Source: Methylobacterium sp. J-076 (GTDB lineage Bacteria; Pseudomonadota; Alphaproteobacteria; Rhizobiales; Beijerinckiaceae). Taken from it: DNA of 64,000 nucleotides. Each line of letters opens with the position of its first letter. Within the stretch, counting starts at the first letter, position 1. The stretch covers positions 1 through 64,000 of the forward strand of contig NZ_JAKSXW010000074.1 in the NCBI RefSeq assembly GCF_022829405.1, written 5' to 3'. The position numbers and the translations under genes are program-made. The notes under the pieces are model-generated. The model saw nothing but the letters and a program-made list of their open reading frames with translations. It made no database searches and had not been told where the DNA came from. Shown here piece by piece: positions 8,770 through 15,806 of the stretch.

Positions 8770-8957
8770 GCCGCCGCTCGCATCGCAGGGGCGGCCGGAG
8801 GTGGATCGCGGTCTGGGTAGTCCGTGAGAACCGACCGCAGCGCGCGCCGAGCGAAGGCCGACACGTTCTCCCCGGAAGCGCGCGCGCCGTCGTTCAGCGC
8901 GGCGCGGAGGTCGCGATCAACGCGAATGTAAAGATGGGCTGGCAGCTTGCAGCGCAT
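8766..8957 (-). CDS. Small ribbon-helix-helix (CopG/Arc-like) protein
   Basis: These 63 residues have the RHH layout: a short basic strand (LYIRVDRDL), a helix (RAALNDGARASG), a turn (EN) and a second helix (VSAFARRALRSVL). Such dimers bind DNA through the paired strands and often repress their own operon. GGGAG lies 9 nt upstream of the ATG at 8957. The stop overlaps the GNAT-like gene by 4 bp, so the two are made together. It could be an antitoxin-like partner or a phage regulator. The C-terminal proline-rich tail (DYPDRDPPPAAPAM) is long enough to touch a partner protein. Confidence 0.6.
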   Translation of the reverse strand: MRCKLPAHLYIRVDRDLRAALNDGARASGENVSAFARRALRSVLTDYPDRDPPPAAPAMRAAA

Positions 8958-9127
8958 CGCGTGGTTCTCCCGAATATCTCATTAGAGTAACGCATGCTTG
9001 GGCTACTTTGTCTTGCGCTTATAAGGAATGTCTTGCCGAAAGTTTTATTATCAAATCTGCTATCTGCTCGCTAATAGGTGCTTCTTTGCTTTAATTCTCT
9101 GTGAGCTTCTATGGCCGCAGCGCATAG
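8958..9127. other. Short AT-rich gap between two RHH genes
   Basis: These 170 bp are AT-richer than either neighbour and probably contain the promoter for the RHH-GNAT-virion gene run. No open frame or strong repeat was seen. Confidence 0.3.
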
Positions 9128-9721
9128 CTATTTATCATTTTCAATAGGCGCCGGTTCAGTCACCCCGAAACAGCCCATCCCGGCGTCAACCAGTTCTGAA
9201 ATCATGGCTTCGTCCAGATCGCGACCCTTAGCGATCTTCACCGAACGGCGGGCAGCCTCCCAGGCGAACCGACTCTCAGCCAAGCCGGGGACAGGCTCAC
9301 CCAGTGCCGCGAGGGCATTCTTCGCGGCAGGGCGCTCCCCCTCTAACGCATCGTCGCGTCTTTTGACCCAAGACAATATATTATTTGTGCTTTCCTTGCA
9401 TACTTCCCACGTCTTCTGATCCGTAGCCCATTTTTTTTTAGAAAAACGTTCGATAGTTTGCCAAGTGCTTGCCACAGTAAGCAGCACATTCATTGTGTCA
9501 TAGCTGCCGAATGCAGTAAGCCATCGATCTTCATTTTCAAATGAGTTTTTGACGCGCCATTCTAGTTCTTCACTAACCGATCTTCCGGCAGCATCTGCCG
9601 CCGCCTCGACTGCTTGCCTTGTCTGATCGTCAAGGCGGAACGTGAATGTACGGCGTCGCTCACCGATGGGCGCACGTTTCGGCCGCTTCTTTGTGGCGTC
9701 CTTGCCCGCTTTCGTCGTCAT
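9128..9721 (-). CDS. RHH-domain DNA-binding regulator of the element
   Basis: The first 60 residues are very basic (KKRPKRAPIGERRR) and lead into an Arc-like ribbon-helix-helix: TFTFRLDDQTRQAVEAAAD, then GRSVSEELEWRVKNSF. The remaining 130 residues have no recognised domain and could mediate oligomerisation or an inducer signal. I chose the ATG at 9721 (197 residues), preceded by AAGGG. A TTG at 9775 in the same frame would extend the protein across one operator and is less likely. Lower GC and many Lys codons set it apart from the host genes. It faces the excisionase-like gene across a region with two copies of a 24-bp dyad, so it is the best candidate for the element's repressor. Confidence 0.6.
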   Translation of the reverse strand: MTTKAGKDATKKRPKRAPIGERRRTFTFRLDDQTRQAVEAAADAAGRSVSEELEWRVKNSFENEDRWLTAFGSYDTMNVLLTVASTWQTIERFSKKKWATDQKTWEVCKESTNNILSWVKRRDDALEGERPAAKNALAALGEPVPGLAESRFAWEAARRSVKIAKGRDLDEAMISELVDAGMGCFGVTEPAPIENDK

Positions 9722-9737
9722 TTTTCGGCCCTTGGCT

Positions 9738-9761
9738 GCATAAGACGAGATATTCCGTCTC
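9738..9761 (+). promoter_or_regulatory. Operator copy 1 (AGACG-N8-CGTCT dyad)
   Basis: The dyad AGACG (9743-9747), 8-bp spacer, CGTCT (9756-9760) sits just upstream of the RHH regulator. The surrounding 24 bp match operator copy 2 in the opposite orientation at 21 of 24 positions, counted by eye. It probably binds the RHH protein. Confidence 0.55.
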
Positions 9762-9811
9762 TTTCGCTTCCGCAAGCCTTGACATCGAGACCCGCCGCGC
9801 GATTATCCAAT

Positions 9812-9835
9812 GAGACGGGAAAACTCGTCTTATGC
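9812..9835 (-). promoter_or_regulatory. Operator copy 2 (AGACG-N8-CGTCT dyad)
   Basis: The dyad AGACG (9813-9817), 8-bp spacer, CGTCT (9826-9830) has the same arms and spacing as copy 1 but lies in inverted orientation as a 24-bp unit. Centre-to-centre distance is 74 bp, about seven helical turns. It lies 35 bp upstream of the excisionase-like start. Confidence 0.55.
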
Positions 9836-9870
9836 GGCGAGGCGCATTCGGTCCTCGCGAGGAGGCGGTG

Positions 9871-10077
9871 ATGAACCCCGATGTGCAGAAGCTTTTCAGT
9901 CAGCCGACTGTCGATTTGCTGACGGCGGCTCGCATCCTGAACGTGGGCAAAGACGCCGCTTACCGCGCGGCCAAAGACGGCTCGCTCCCCACGATCAAGG
10001 TCGGGGGCAGGAGCAAAGTGCCGTCCGCAAAGCTTCGCGAAATGTTGGGTCTGCCGGCTCAGCCCCTCGCCGCCTGA
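9871..10077 (+). CDS. Excisionase-like helix-turn-helix protein
   Basis: These 68 residues carry a MerR/excisionase-type winged helix: LLTAARILNVGKDAAYRAAKDG followed by LPTIKVGGRSKVPSAKLREML, quoted in pieces (LLTAARILNVGKDAAYRAA; LPTIKVGGRSKVPSAKLREM). The layout, with a helix-turn-helix, then the wing I-K-V-G-G-R and a closing helix, is that of small Xis/AlpA-type proteins that direct integrase or activate element genes. GAGGAGG lies 5 nt upstream of the ATG at 9871. An in-frame ATG at 9832 lies inside operator copy 2 and is rejected. It faces the RHH regulator. Confidence 0.7.
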   Translation: MNPDVQKLFSQPTVDLLTAARILNVGKDAAYRAAKDGSLPTIKVGGRSKVPSAKLREMLGLPAQPLAA

Positions 10078-10165
10078 ACCCCGCTCTCAGCGGGCTCGCT
10101 CCGCTGGCCGCAGGTGCAGCGTCGAGGCGGCCGACGCGATCAAACAGGACCCCAGACATGAGAAA

Positions 10166-10182
10166 CCCCGCGCATCGCGGGG
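10166..10182. terminator. GC-rich hairpin
   Basis: CCCCGCG, loop CAT, CGCGGGG: a perfect 7-bp stem. On the - strand it is followed by a T-rich TTTCTC. It lies between the excisionase-like gene and the next + strand cassette and may separate them. Confidence 0.35.
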
Positions 10183-10354
10183 CGACGGCAGGGCTCTCGA
10201 ATGCTTTCCGGCAAGTCAGCGACGAGAGATGTACGGCGCCTCGGCCCCTTCGGCAAGACCTATTCATCGCCACCCGCTTCGGCCTCCCGCCCGCTACGGC
10301 GGTGGTGATTGCTGAACTCGCCTTCCCCCGGCTCGACGCATGGAGGGCGACTCG

Positions 10355-10573
10355 ATGATGGCACCTCATTCCATCGCCCCCGGCCTCGCTCACGACGAGA
10401 TCCGCGAACGGTGCGCCTTGGCGGCATCCTATGCCAGCGCAGCCGCGTCGCTCGCCTCGGTCGGTGACACCGCTGCAATGGCAAATAGCCTCGGCTGTGC
10501 TGCCCGCACGATCTTGGCCGCCGTTGAGGCCGCTCAGACCCTTCGCCCCTCGAACGGCGGGAGGCGCGCATGA
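10355..10573 (+). CDS. Hypothetical 72-residue element protein
   Basis: This is an alanine-rich, probably all-helical small protein (IRERCALAASYASAAASLA, then DTAAMANSLGCAARTILAA). GGAGGG is 6 nt upstream of the ATG at 10355; an ATG at 10340 is possible but lies ahead of that site. Its stop overlaps the next start by 4 bp (ATGA). It begins a cassette of four tightly coupled genes leading to the integrase. No family was recognised. Confidence 0.5.
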   Translation: MMAPHSIAPGLAHDEIRERCALAASYASAAASLASVGDTAAMANSLGCAARTILAAVEAAQTLRPSNGGRRA

Positions 10574-10848
10574 CACAGCGCCTTCCCCTCCTTGTCCCAG
10601 GCAATCACGCCTTGGCCTGCCGGAACTGCGATGCGTGGTCCCGGTACGGTGAAATGAAGGTCGGGCAGGACAGCCCGAGCGGCTATCGCGTCCTCGGTGT
10701 GAAGCCGCTCGGGCTCTGCCGGGCCAACCCGCCGACAATCAACCCTGAGGCTATGAGCAACGCGAACGCCGCGTGGCCCGTGGTCGAGGCTGATGACTGG
10801 TGTCGCGAGCACCGCCGTTACCGGGGCGAACGCGGGGAGGCGGCATGA
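10570..10848 (+). CDS. Hypothetical 92-residue Cys-containing element protein
   Basis: The N-terminus has a CxxC (LACRNCDAWSRYGEMKVGQ) and the C-terminal part a further Cys and His (WCREHRRYRG), so a small zinc-binding fold is possible. It starts in an ATGA overlap with the upstream gene and ends in an ATGA overlap with the next. This indicates translational coupling. I recognise no family; similar small CxxC proteins are common in phage and plasmid early regions. Confidence 0.5.
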   Translation: MTQRLPLLVPGNHALACRNCDAWSRYGEMKVGQDSPSGYRVLGVKPLGLCRANPPTINPEAMSNANAAWPVVEADDWCREHRRYRGERGEAA

Positions 10849-11303
10849 CGAACGTCGTCCCCTTCCCCTCGCCCATGGTGGACGAACGCACGCCGCCGGC
10901 CATTGAGGTCATTGTCGCGCCTGTCGCAGATATGTGGGTGGCTTGGCTTCGCCTGCCCGCCAGCCAGTTCATCGCCCTCGAACGCACGTCGAACGAGTGG
11001 CACGCGCTGGCCGACGCTCGCGCTTACGCCCGGCGGCACGGCATCCCCGTCACGGTGTTGCGCGAGCCGCTGGCCGTAAAGCTCGACACGCCCGCGACAC
11101 CGGGCCGGGGCTGGATTTCAATCTGGCCCGACCCCGAGGACGGCGGCTCCTGGCGCGTCGATCATGTCAGCACCTCCGGCGATAGCGCTGGCATCGTCGG
11201 GTCGGCTTTCAGCTTCGATGGCGCCGTCGCCATCGCTCGTGAAGCCGTCCAGCGGACAGGCGCGACCTTTGACTATCCCTCCACTCTCGGAGGCGCATCG
11301 TGA
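10845..11303 (+). CDS. Hypothetical 152-residue element protein
   Basis: It starts at the ATG at 10845, inside the previous stop, with GGGGAGG 4 nt upstream. The sequence reads as alternating strands and helices (IEVIVAPVADMWVAWLRLP, ALADARAYARRHGIPVTVL, then GSAFSFDGAVAIAREAVQR). The recurring A-x-x-x-A-x-x-x-A-x-x-x-G helices may mean two similar alpha/beta halves. No catalytic signature was found. Its stop overlaps the next start by 4 bp. Confidence 0.5.
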   Translation: MTNVVPFPSPMVDERTPPAIEVIVAPVADMWVAWLRLPASQFIALERTSNEWHALADARAYARRHGIPVTVLREPLAVKLDTPATPGRGWISIWPDPEDGGSWRVDHVSTSGDSAGIVGSAFSFDGAVAIAREAVQRTGATFDYPSTLGGAS

Positions 11304-11581
11304 CCTACGTCTCTCCAGACCGCCCGCCGGCCTTTCTGTCACGTGCCAGCCTCGCTCGCGAACTCGACGTCTCAGAAAGCACCGTTGACGAGATGGTCCG
11401 GCGGCATGTGCTGCCGGCCCCCTTCGAACTCTCTCGTGGCTGTATCCGCTGGTCCTGGCAGGACGTTCAAGCAGCGCTTGCCCCCCGTAAACGCGGCACG
11501 GAAAGTCGGCCCTCCGATCCATTCCTGGAGGGCGCACGCTATGCCACGCAGACGCAGGAGGGTCGTCGTGCCCCTTCCTAG
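11300..11581 (+). CDS. AlpA/excisionase-like helix-turn-helix protein
   Basis: This 93-residue protein starts at GTG 11300 in a GTGA overlap. It carries the AlpA-type pattern FLSRASLARELDVSESTVDE, then MVRRHVLPAPF and a wing (SRGCIRWSWQDVQAALA). AlpA-like proteins bind near the integrase promoter or att sites and activate integration or excision. Its last 41 bp overlap the start of the integrase gene in another frame, so the two are tightly linked. It is the second excisionase-type gene in the element. Confidence 0.65.
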   Translation: MTYVSPDRPPAFLSRASLARELDVSESTVDEMVRRHVLPAPFELSRGCIRWSWQDVQAALAPRKRGTESRPSDPFLEGARYATQTQEGRRAPS

Positions 11582-12626
11582 AGGCGTTCACAAGGTACTC
11601 TCGCGGGGCCGGGAGTACTTCTACTTCCAGGCAGGTCGAGGCACGGATCACGCTGAGCCAAGGGTTCGGCTACCCGACGATCCGCAGACACCCGAGTTCT
11701 GGATTGCCGTACGGCAAGCCCAGGGGATCGAAGGCAAAACTGGGGCGGCAACGGTCAACGGGTTGATCGATGCCTATGTGACCTCCCCGGCCTTCCTTGA
11801 TCCGGAGACGCTGACCGAGGGCACCCGTGTGCTCTATCGTCGCATGCTGCAGATCGCTCGCAAGGCATGGGGCGAATTGCCGGCCGCGATGCTGCGGCCG
11901 GTACACGTACAGGCTGTCATGGACGGCTTTGCCGCATCGAAAGGCAAGGCGAATACCTTCCTAGGTACAATGCGGGCGTTGTCGGGATGGGCGCGTGCTC
12001 GCGGTCATCTCGACAGCAGTCTGACCGAGGGAGTGAAGCCTTATCCGGTGACCGGCGGGCACAAGCCGTGGACCACCGCGCAGATCACATCGGCCCTCGC
12101 CGAGCTGAACGACACCGTGAGGCGTGGTGTCGTCCTCTACCTTTATACCGGGCAGCGCGGCTCAGATGTCGTGCGGCTCGGCTGGACCGACGTGGATGAA
12201 GGCGGCTTCACCATTCGCCAGCGGAAGACCGGCCGAGAGGTTTGGTGCCCTATCGTCCCAGAACTGGCTGCCGAGATGGCCGAGTGGGAGCGACGGCCGG
12301 GGCCGTTTCTGCTGCAGCCCAACGGCAAGCCCTACAGCCGTAAACGCTTCTCCATTCACTTCGCCGAGGCCCGTGAGGACACCCCTGCCCTAGCAGGCGT
12401 GACCCTTCATGGTCTGCGCTGCACCGCCGTGGTTCGGCTGCGGCGGCTCGGCCTGTCGGTCGGGCAGATCGGCGACATCAGCGGGATGAGCCTCGCGATG
12501 ATCGAGCGGTACTGCCGCTTCGCCGACAAGAAGGCCAGCGGCAAGGCCGCGCTTCTCTACCTCGGCGGAACGGCCCCAGAACCGAACTGTAAAACGCTGG
12601 AAATTTGTAAAACAAAATCCCTTTGA
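11541..12626 (+). CDS. Tyrosine-type site-specific integrase
   Basis: This 361-residue recombinase has an N-terminal SAM-like DNA-binding region (about 60-165) and a catalytic domain. The conserved catalytic residues are visible: Arg in YTGQRGSDVVRL, Lys in RQRKTGREVW, the HxxR box in LHGLRCTAVVRL, and the nucleophilic Tyr in MIERYCRF. The usual LGH before the Tyr is replaced by SGMS (DISGMSLAMIERY), so the second His is changed. GGAGGG is 8 nt upstream of the ATG at 11541. It catalyses integration and excision of the element. Its stop lies 2 bp from the convergent, shortened terminase gene, as expected for an integrase at an element end. Confidence 0.9.
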   Translation: MPRRRRRVVVPLPRGVHKVLSRGREYFYFQAGRGTDHAEPRVRLPDDPQTPEFWIAVRQAQGIEGKTGAATVNGLIDAYVTSPAFLDPETLTEGTRVLYRRMLQIARKAWGELPAAMLRPVHVQAVMDGFAASKGKANTFLGTMRALSGWARARGHLDSSLTEGVKPYPVTGGHKPWTTAQITSALAELNDTVRRGVVLYLYTGQRGSDVVRLGWTDVDEGGFTIRQRKTGREVWCPIVPELAAEMAEWERRPGPFLLQPNGKPYSRKRFSIHFAEAREDTPALAGVTLHGLRCTAVVRLRRLGLSVGQIGDISGMSLAMIERYCRFADKKASGKAALLYLGGTAPEPNCKTLEICKTKSL

Positions 12627-12628
12627 TT

Positions 12629-13912
12629 TTAGCCACTTAAGAGTCCGAAGATGAAATCGCACATCTCGTCCTCCAGGGCCGGCATCGCCCCGACATGGTG
12701 GACGAGGCCCCTGGCGTAGAGCACCGACACGGGCTCCGCCCGCAGGTACTTCCCCCGGCTGGCGCGCACCGGCAGGACCGGCACCCCCGGATCGCATTGC
12801 GCGAGGACGGCGGTCGCCATCTCGCCGCCCTGGTTCACCTCGACCACCAGCGCGTCGGCCGAGAGCCGGTGATAGAGGGCCAGCGCCGCCGAGGCCCAGG
12901 CCTGCGGCGTGGCGCGGGCGAGGCTCGTATCGGCCAGCACGTAGGCCCGCTCCCCGTGCCGCCCGGCGGCGACGATCCCGCAGGCATCCGAACGGCTCCC
13001 CGAGCTGGCGGGCGGATCCACCGCCACCACGATCCGCGACAGGTCCGGCGGGCAGGCGACCCGGGCCGCCTCGATCCCCTCCCGCGCCCAGAGGGCGTCC
13101 GGCCGGTCCGAGATCAGCTCCCCGTCGAGCTCCTGGCGCCCGAGCCGGGTGCCCGCATAGCGCCCGACCACGGCCGAGAGGAAATCCGGGGCGAGGTTGT
13201 CGGCGTTGTCGTGGGTGCGCGCCCGGGTCACCACCGTCCGCGGGTCCGCCAGCAGGCGGCGGATCAGCGGGATCGGCCGCGGCGTCGTGGTGACGAGGCT
13301 GCGCGGCCTCGCCCCGAGGCGCAGGCCGAATTGCAGCATGTCGAACGCGGCCTCGGCCTCGCGCCACTTGGCGACCTCGTCGCACCACGCGGCGCCGAAT
13401 TGGGGGCCGCGCAGGGAGTCCGCCTCCTCCGCCGAGAAGGCCTGGGCCACCGCCCCGTTCTCCCAGACGAGGCGCCGCCGGCTCGGCAGCCAGGACGGCC
13501 GCGCCCGCCGCCGCCGGGGCAGGCTGAGCAGGCCGGACTCGCCCTCGATCATCACGTCGCGCACGTCGTGCAGGGTTTCGCCCACCAGCGCGATGCGGCC
13601 CACCGGCTCCCCCGTGAAGGCCGGATCGCCCCGGGCCAGGGCATCGACCCATTCGGCGCCGGCCCGGGTCTTCCCGCAGCCGCGCCCGCCGATCACCGCC
13701 CAGGTCGTCCAGTCGCCCTCCGGCGGGAGCTGGTCCGCCCGCGCCCGGTGCAGCCAATCCGCATCGAGGCCGCACAGCACCTCCGGGGGGAGGTCCGCCA
13801 GGAACTCACCCAGCCGCCCCGCCGCCGACAAAGCGATCAAAGCGTCGCGCGATCTCCGCCCGGAGGCCGTCGAGATCCGCGCCGTCGGGACCGGATCGGG
13901 CAGGCTCGTCAT
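12629..13912 (-). CDS. GTA/phage-type terminase large subunit, 3' end replaced
   Basis: This 427-residue protein belongs to the DNA-packaging ATPases found in alphaproteobacterial gene transfer agents. It has the start LADLPPEVLCGLDADWLHRA, Walker A in GGRGCGKTRAGAEWV, and the segment VGETLHDVRDVMIEGESGLL. The nuclease-half strands VVAVDPPASSGSRSDACGI and VVEVNQGGEMA are also present. The family normally continues past DEMCDF with a G-x-D-G-x-x-x-x-x-SPDR-x-DALVWA segment, which carries a nuclease aspartate. Here DEMCDF is followed only by IFGLLSG and a stop next to the integrase. The gene is therefore broken by the element and probably inactive. The ATG at 13912 overlaps the upstream gene by 107 bp; a later TTG is possible. 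Confidence 0.75.
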   Translation of the reverse strand: MTSLPDPVPTARISTASGRRSRDALIALSAAGRLGEFLADLPPEVLCGLDADWLHRARADQLPPEGDWTTWAVIGGRGCGKTRAGAEWVDALARGDPAFTGEPVGRIALVGETLHDVRDVMIEGESGLLSLPRRRRARPSWLPSRRRLVWENGAVAQAFSAEEADSLRGPQFGAAWCDEVAKWREAEAAFDMLQFGLRLGARPRSLVTTTPRPIPLIRRLLADPRTVVTRARTHDNADNLAPDFLSAVVGRYAGTRLGRQELDGELISDRPDALWAREGIEAARVACPPDLSRIVVAVDPPASSGSRSDACGIVAAGRHGERAYVLADTSLARATPQAWASAALALYHRLSADALVVEVNQGGEMATAVLAQCDPGVPVLPVRASRGKYLRAEPVSVLYARGLVHHVGAMPALEDEMCDFIFGLLSG

Positions 13913-14456
13913 GCGGCTCGCCCTCCCCTGCACCGTCTGCACCGGACCCGAGATCGTCGAGGAGCCGCTTGAGTCCGCCGAGATCGCGCAGGACCTTCGC
14001 CGAATCGAACCCCGCCTGGGGCGCGTCGGAGAGCGCCGCGTCGAGCACCGCGATCTGCCGCCCGATATGCGCCCGCAGCCTTTCCCGCAGGCGGCGGGGA
14101 TCGACCCTGTCGCCCCCTGCCGCCGTCCGGCCCGGCGGCCCGAAGGCCGCGAGCAGGACCGGCGCCGCCGCCCTGGCGAAGCCCGCCGCCTCGGCGAGGT
14201 CGCCCGGATCGATCTCCACACTCAGCAGGCGCATCGCCGCCTCCCGGCGGGCCTGCGGCCATTCCTCCAGCGTCCGCCGCCGCGGCTGCGGGAGCCGCAC
14301 GCCGTCGCGGAGGTTCCAGTGCTCCACGGTCCTGCGGGAGACCCCGAGGCGCCGCGCGATGGCGCCGATGGAGAGGTTCGGATCTTGCAGCAGGGCGTGC
14401 GCCCTCACGCGCCCGTCCACCGAGCGGGCAGCTTCGGAAGGCATCGGCTGCCCCAC
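13806..14456 (-). CDS. Terminase small subunit-like HTH protein (GTA gp1-like)
   Basis: This 216-residue protein has an N-terminal helix-turn-helix (LSIGAIARRLGVSRRTVEHW, about 28-47), a central helical region and an acidic, glycine-rich tail (GSGADGAGEGEPHDEPARSG). A DNA-recognising protein directly in front of the packaging ATPase, and overlapping it, is the small-terminase position in gene transfer agent clusters. The rest of such a cluster (portal, protease, capsid) is absent from the window. Without an intact large subunit it would have no packaging role. Confidence 0.6.
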   Translation of the reverse strand: MGQPMPSEAARSVDGRVRAHALLQDPNLSIGAIARRLGVSRRTVEHWNLRDGVRLPQPRRRTLEEWPQARREAAMRLLSVEIDPGDLAEAAGFARAAAPVLLAAFGPPGRTAAGGDRVDPRRLRERLRAHIGRQIAVLDAALSDAPQAGFDSAKVLRDLGGLKRLLDDLGSGADGAGEGEPHDEPARSGPDGADLDGLRAEIARRFDRFVGGGAAG

Positions 14457-14558
14457 ACACTTCTTGAGCGTGCCCCTCTTCTACCGAAGCAGCGTTCGCC
14501 TGTCAATGACAAAAAGCTTATCGAAGGTTTTTTATCTTTCCAGGCCTGACGTGTCCAC

Positions 14559-15719
14559 ATGTCCGTCGTGCAGCGCCGGAACGGCACCCCCTGCAGCACG
14601 TTGACCGGCGCGTTTCCATCGGCCACCCATCCCGACAGCGCATATGAGTCTAGCATGGGCGAACACCCATCATCGGCCGATCGGAGCGGATCCCAGGTGT
14701 CGGACGATGCAGGCGCGGCGGCACTGAGCGACAGCTTCCGCCGATTCGCGGACGTGGTGCCCCTGATGCTGTGGCGGTCCGACCGGCACGGGCACGCCGT
14801 CCACCACAACGATTGCTGGCTCGAATTCACGGGGCGCGCCCTGGAGGAGGAGCTCGGCCATGGCTGGCGCGAGGGGCTTCACCCGGAGGATTTCGACCGG
14901 CATGCGAAGATCGTCGCCAAGGCCCACGAGGCGCGCGAGCCGTTCACCGTGGAGTTCCGGCTGCGCCGCCATGACGGCGTCTACCGCTGGCTGCTCGACA
15001 CGGCCCGGCCGCTGATCGAGGACGGAAAGTTCCTCGGCTATCTCGGCTCGTGCTTCGACATCACCGACCGCAAGCATGCGGAGGAGCATATCGAGCACGC
15101 CCTCGCCGAGAAGGAGGCGCTGCTGGCGGAAGTCTACCACCGGGTGCGCAACAACCTTCAGGTGATGGTGAGCCTGATCGGCCTCTACGGCCGCGCCGCC
15201 CCCGACGCCTGCCGGGGCAGCTTCGAGGCCCTGGGCCAGCGGGTGCGCGCCATCGCCCTGGTGCAGCAGCACCTGCACGAGGCGCCGCATATCGCCTCCA
15301 TCGACCTGCGCGATTACCTGCGCCGCCTCGCCTCCGGCCTCGGCCAGCTGCGCCGGGCCGGGCGGATCGGCGTGCAGGTGAACGGCGAGGGCAACGGGCT
15401 CGTGGAGCCCCGCACCGCCAACGCCCTCGGCATGATCGTCGCGGAGATCGTAGCCGAATGCCTCGACGCGACGGCCGAGACGGTGGCCTGCTCCATCGCC
15501 ATCACCATCGAGGCCCCGCCGGACGGGCCGACCACCGTGGCGGTCGTCTCCAACGTCCGCGACGTGGCCGAGCCGAACCGGACGAACGTGCCGAAGCTCG
15601 GGCCCCGGCTCATCGCGGCCTATGCCTCCCAGGCCGAGATCGCCGCCTCCGGCGAAGCGAGCCAAGCGAACCCCCTGATCCTGCAGCTGCCCCGCCCCCA
15701 CGAGGGGGCGGATGCGTGA
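14559..15719 (+). CDS. PAS-domain HisKA_2/HWE-type sensor kinase with degenerate ATPase domain
   Basis: This is a 386-residue soluble protein. A PAS domain (about 60-180: FADVVPLMLWRSDRHGHAVH, RHDGVYRWLLDTARPLIEDG, FDITDRKHAEE) is followed by a HisKA_2-type phosphoacceptor helix, LLAEVYHRVRNNLQVMVSL, with His at about 194. The C-terminal half should be a HATPase. However, the N-box position reads IVAEIVAECLDA rather than L-x-E-L-x-x-N-A-x-K-H-A, and no DNG-x-G loop is present. It may be a non-catalytic signalling partner or dimerisation protein. The ATG at 14559 and another at 14655 both lack good ribosome binding sites. No response regulator is adjacent. Confidence 0.75.
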   Translation: MSVVQRRNGTPCSTLTGAFPSATHPDSAYESSMGEHPSSADRSGSQVSDDAGAAALSDSFRRFADVVPLMLWRSDRHGHAVHHNDCWLEFTGRALEEELGHGWREGLHPEDFDRHAKIVAKAHEAREPFTVEFRLRRHDGVYRWLLDTARPLIEDGKFLGYLGSCFDITDRKHAEEHIEHALAEKEALLAEVYHRVRNNLQVMVSLIGLYGRAAPDACRGSFEALGQRVRAIALVQQHLHEAPHIASIDLRDYLRRLASGLGQLRRAGRIGVQVNGEGNGLVEPRTANALGMIVAEIVAECLDATAETVACSIAITIEAPPDGPTTVAVVSNVRDVAEPNRTNVPKLGPRLIAAYASQAEIAASGEASQANPLILQLPRPHEGADA

Positions 15720-15806
15720 CGCGGCCGGCCGGGGGCGCGGGGAAGCCGCCCCGTCCCCATGTCTTGCCTGCCCCATAGGGGCGGACCTTCCTCGGACCCT
15801 CCGACC

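Larger units (their letters stand above)
7256..12626. mobile_element. Compact phage-derived integrative element (prophage remnant or satellite-like)
   Basis: The region combines a virion-like gene, a GNAT-like gene and an RHH gene on the - strand. A second RHH gene with twin operators, an excisionase-like gene and a cassette of unknown small genes follow, ending in an AlpA-like gene and a tyrosine integrase on the + strand. The integrase stop (12624-12626) is 2 bp from the stop of a 3'-shortened terminase gene, which marks the right edge. The left edge is uncertain: I looked for a direct repeat of the 12630-12665 region further left and found none. There is no portal, capsid or lysis gene. 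It is therefore either a heavily deleted prophage or a small element that depends on other phages or a gene transfer agent. Confidence 0.55.

Noticed and set aside
9721..9775. Upstream TTG start for the RHH regulator at 9775
   Set aside because: It would run the coding sequence through operator copy 1 and lacks a better ribosome binding site than the ATG at 9721.
12630..12665. Search for a direct repeat (att site) of this junction further left
   Set aside because: Only a 7-bp match (ACTTAAG near 5395) was found, which is within chance, so no left attachment site is claimed.
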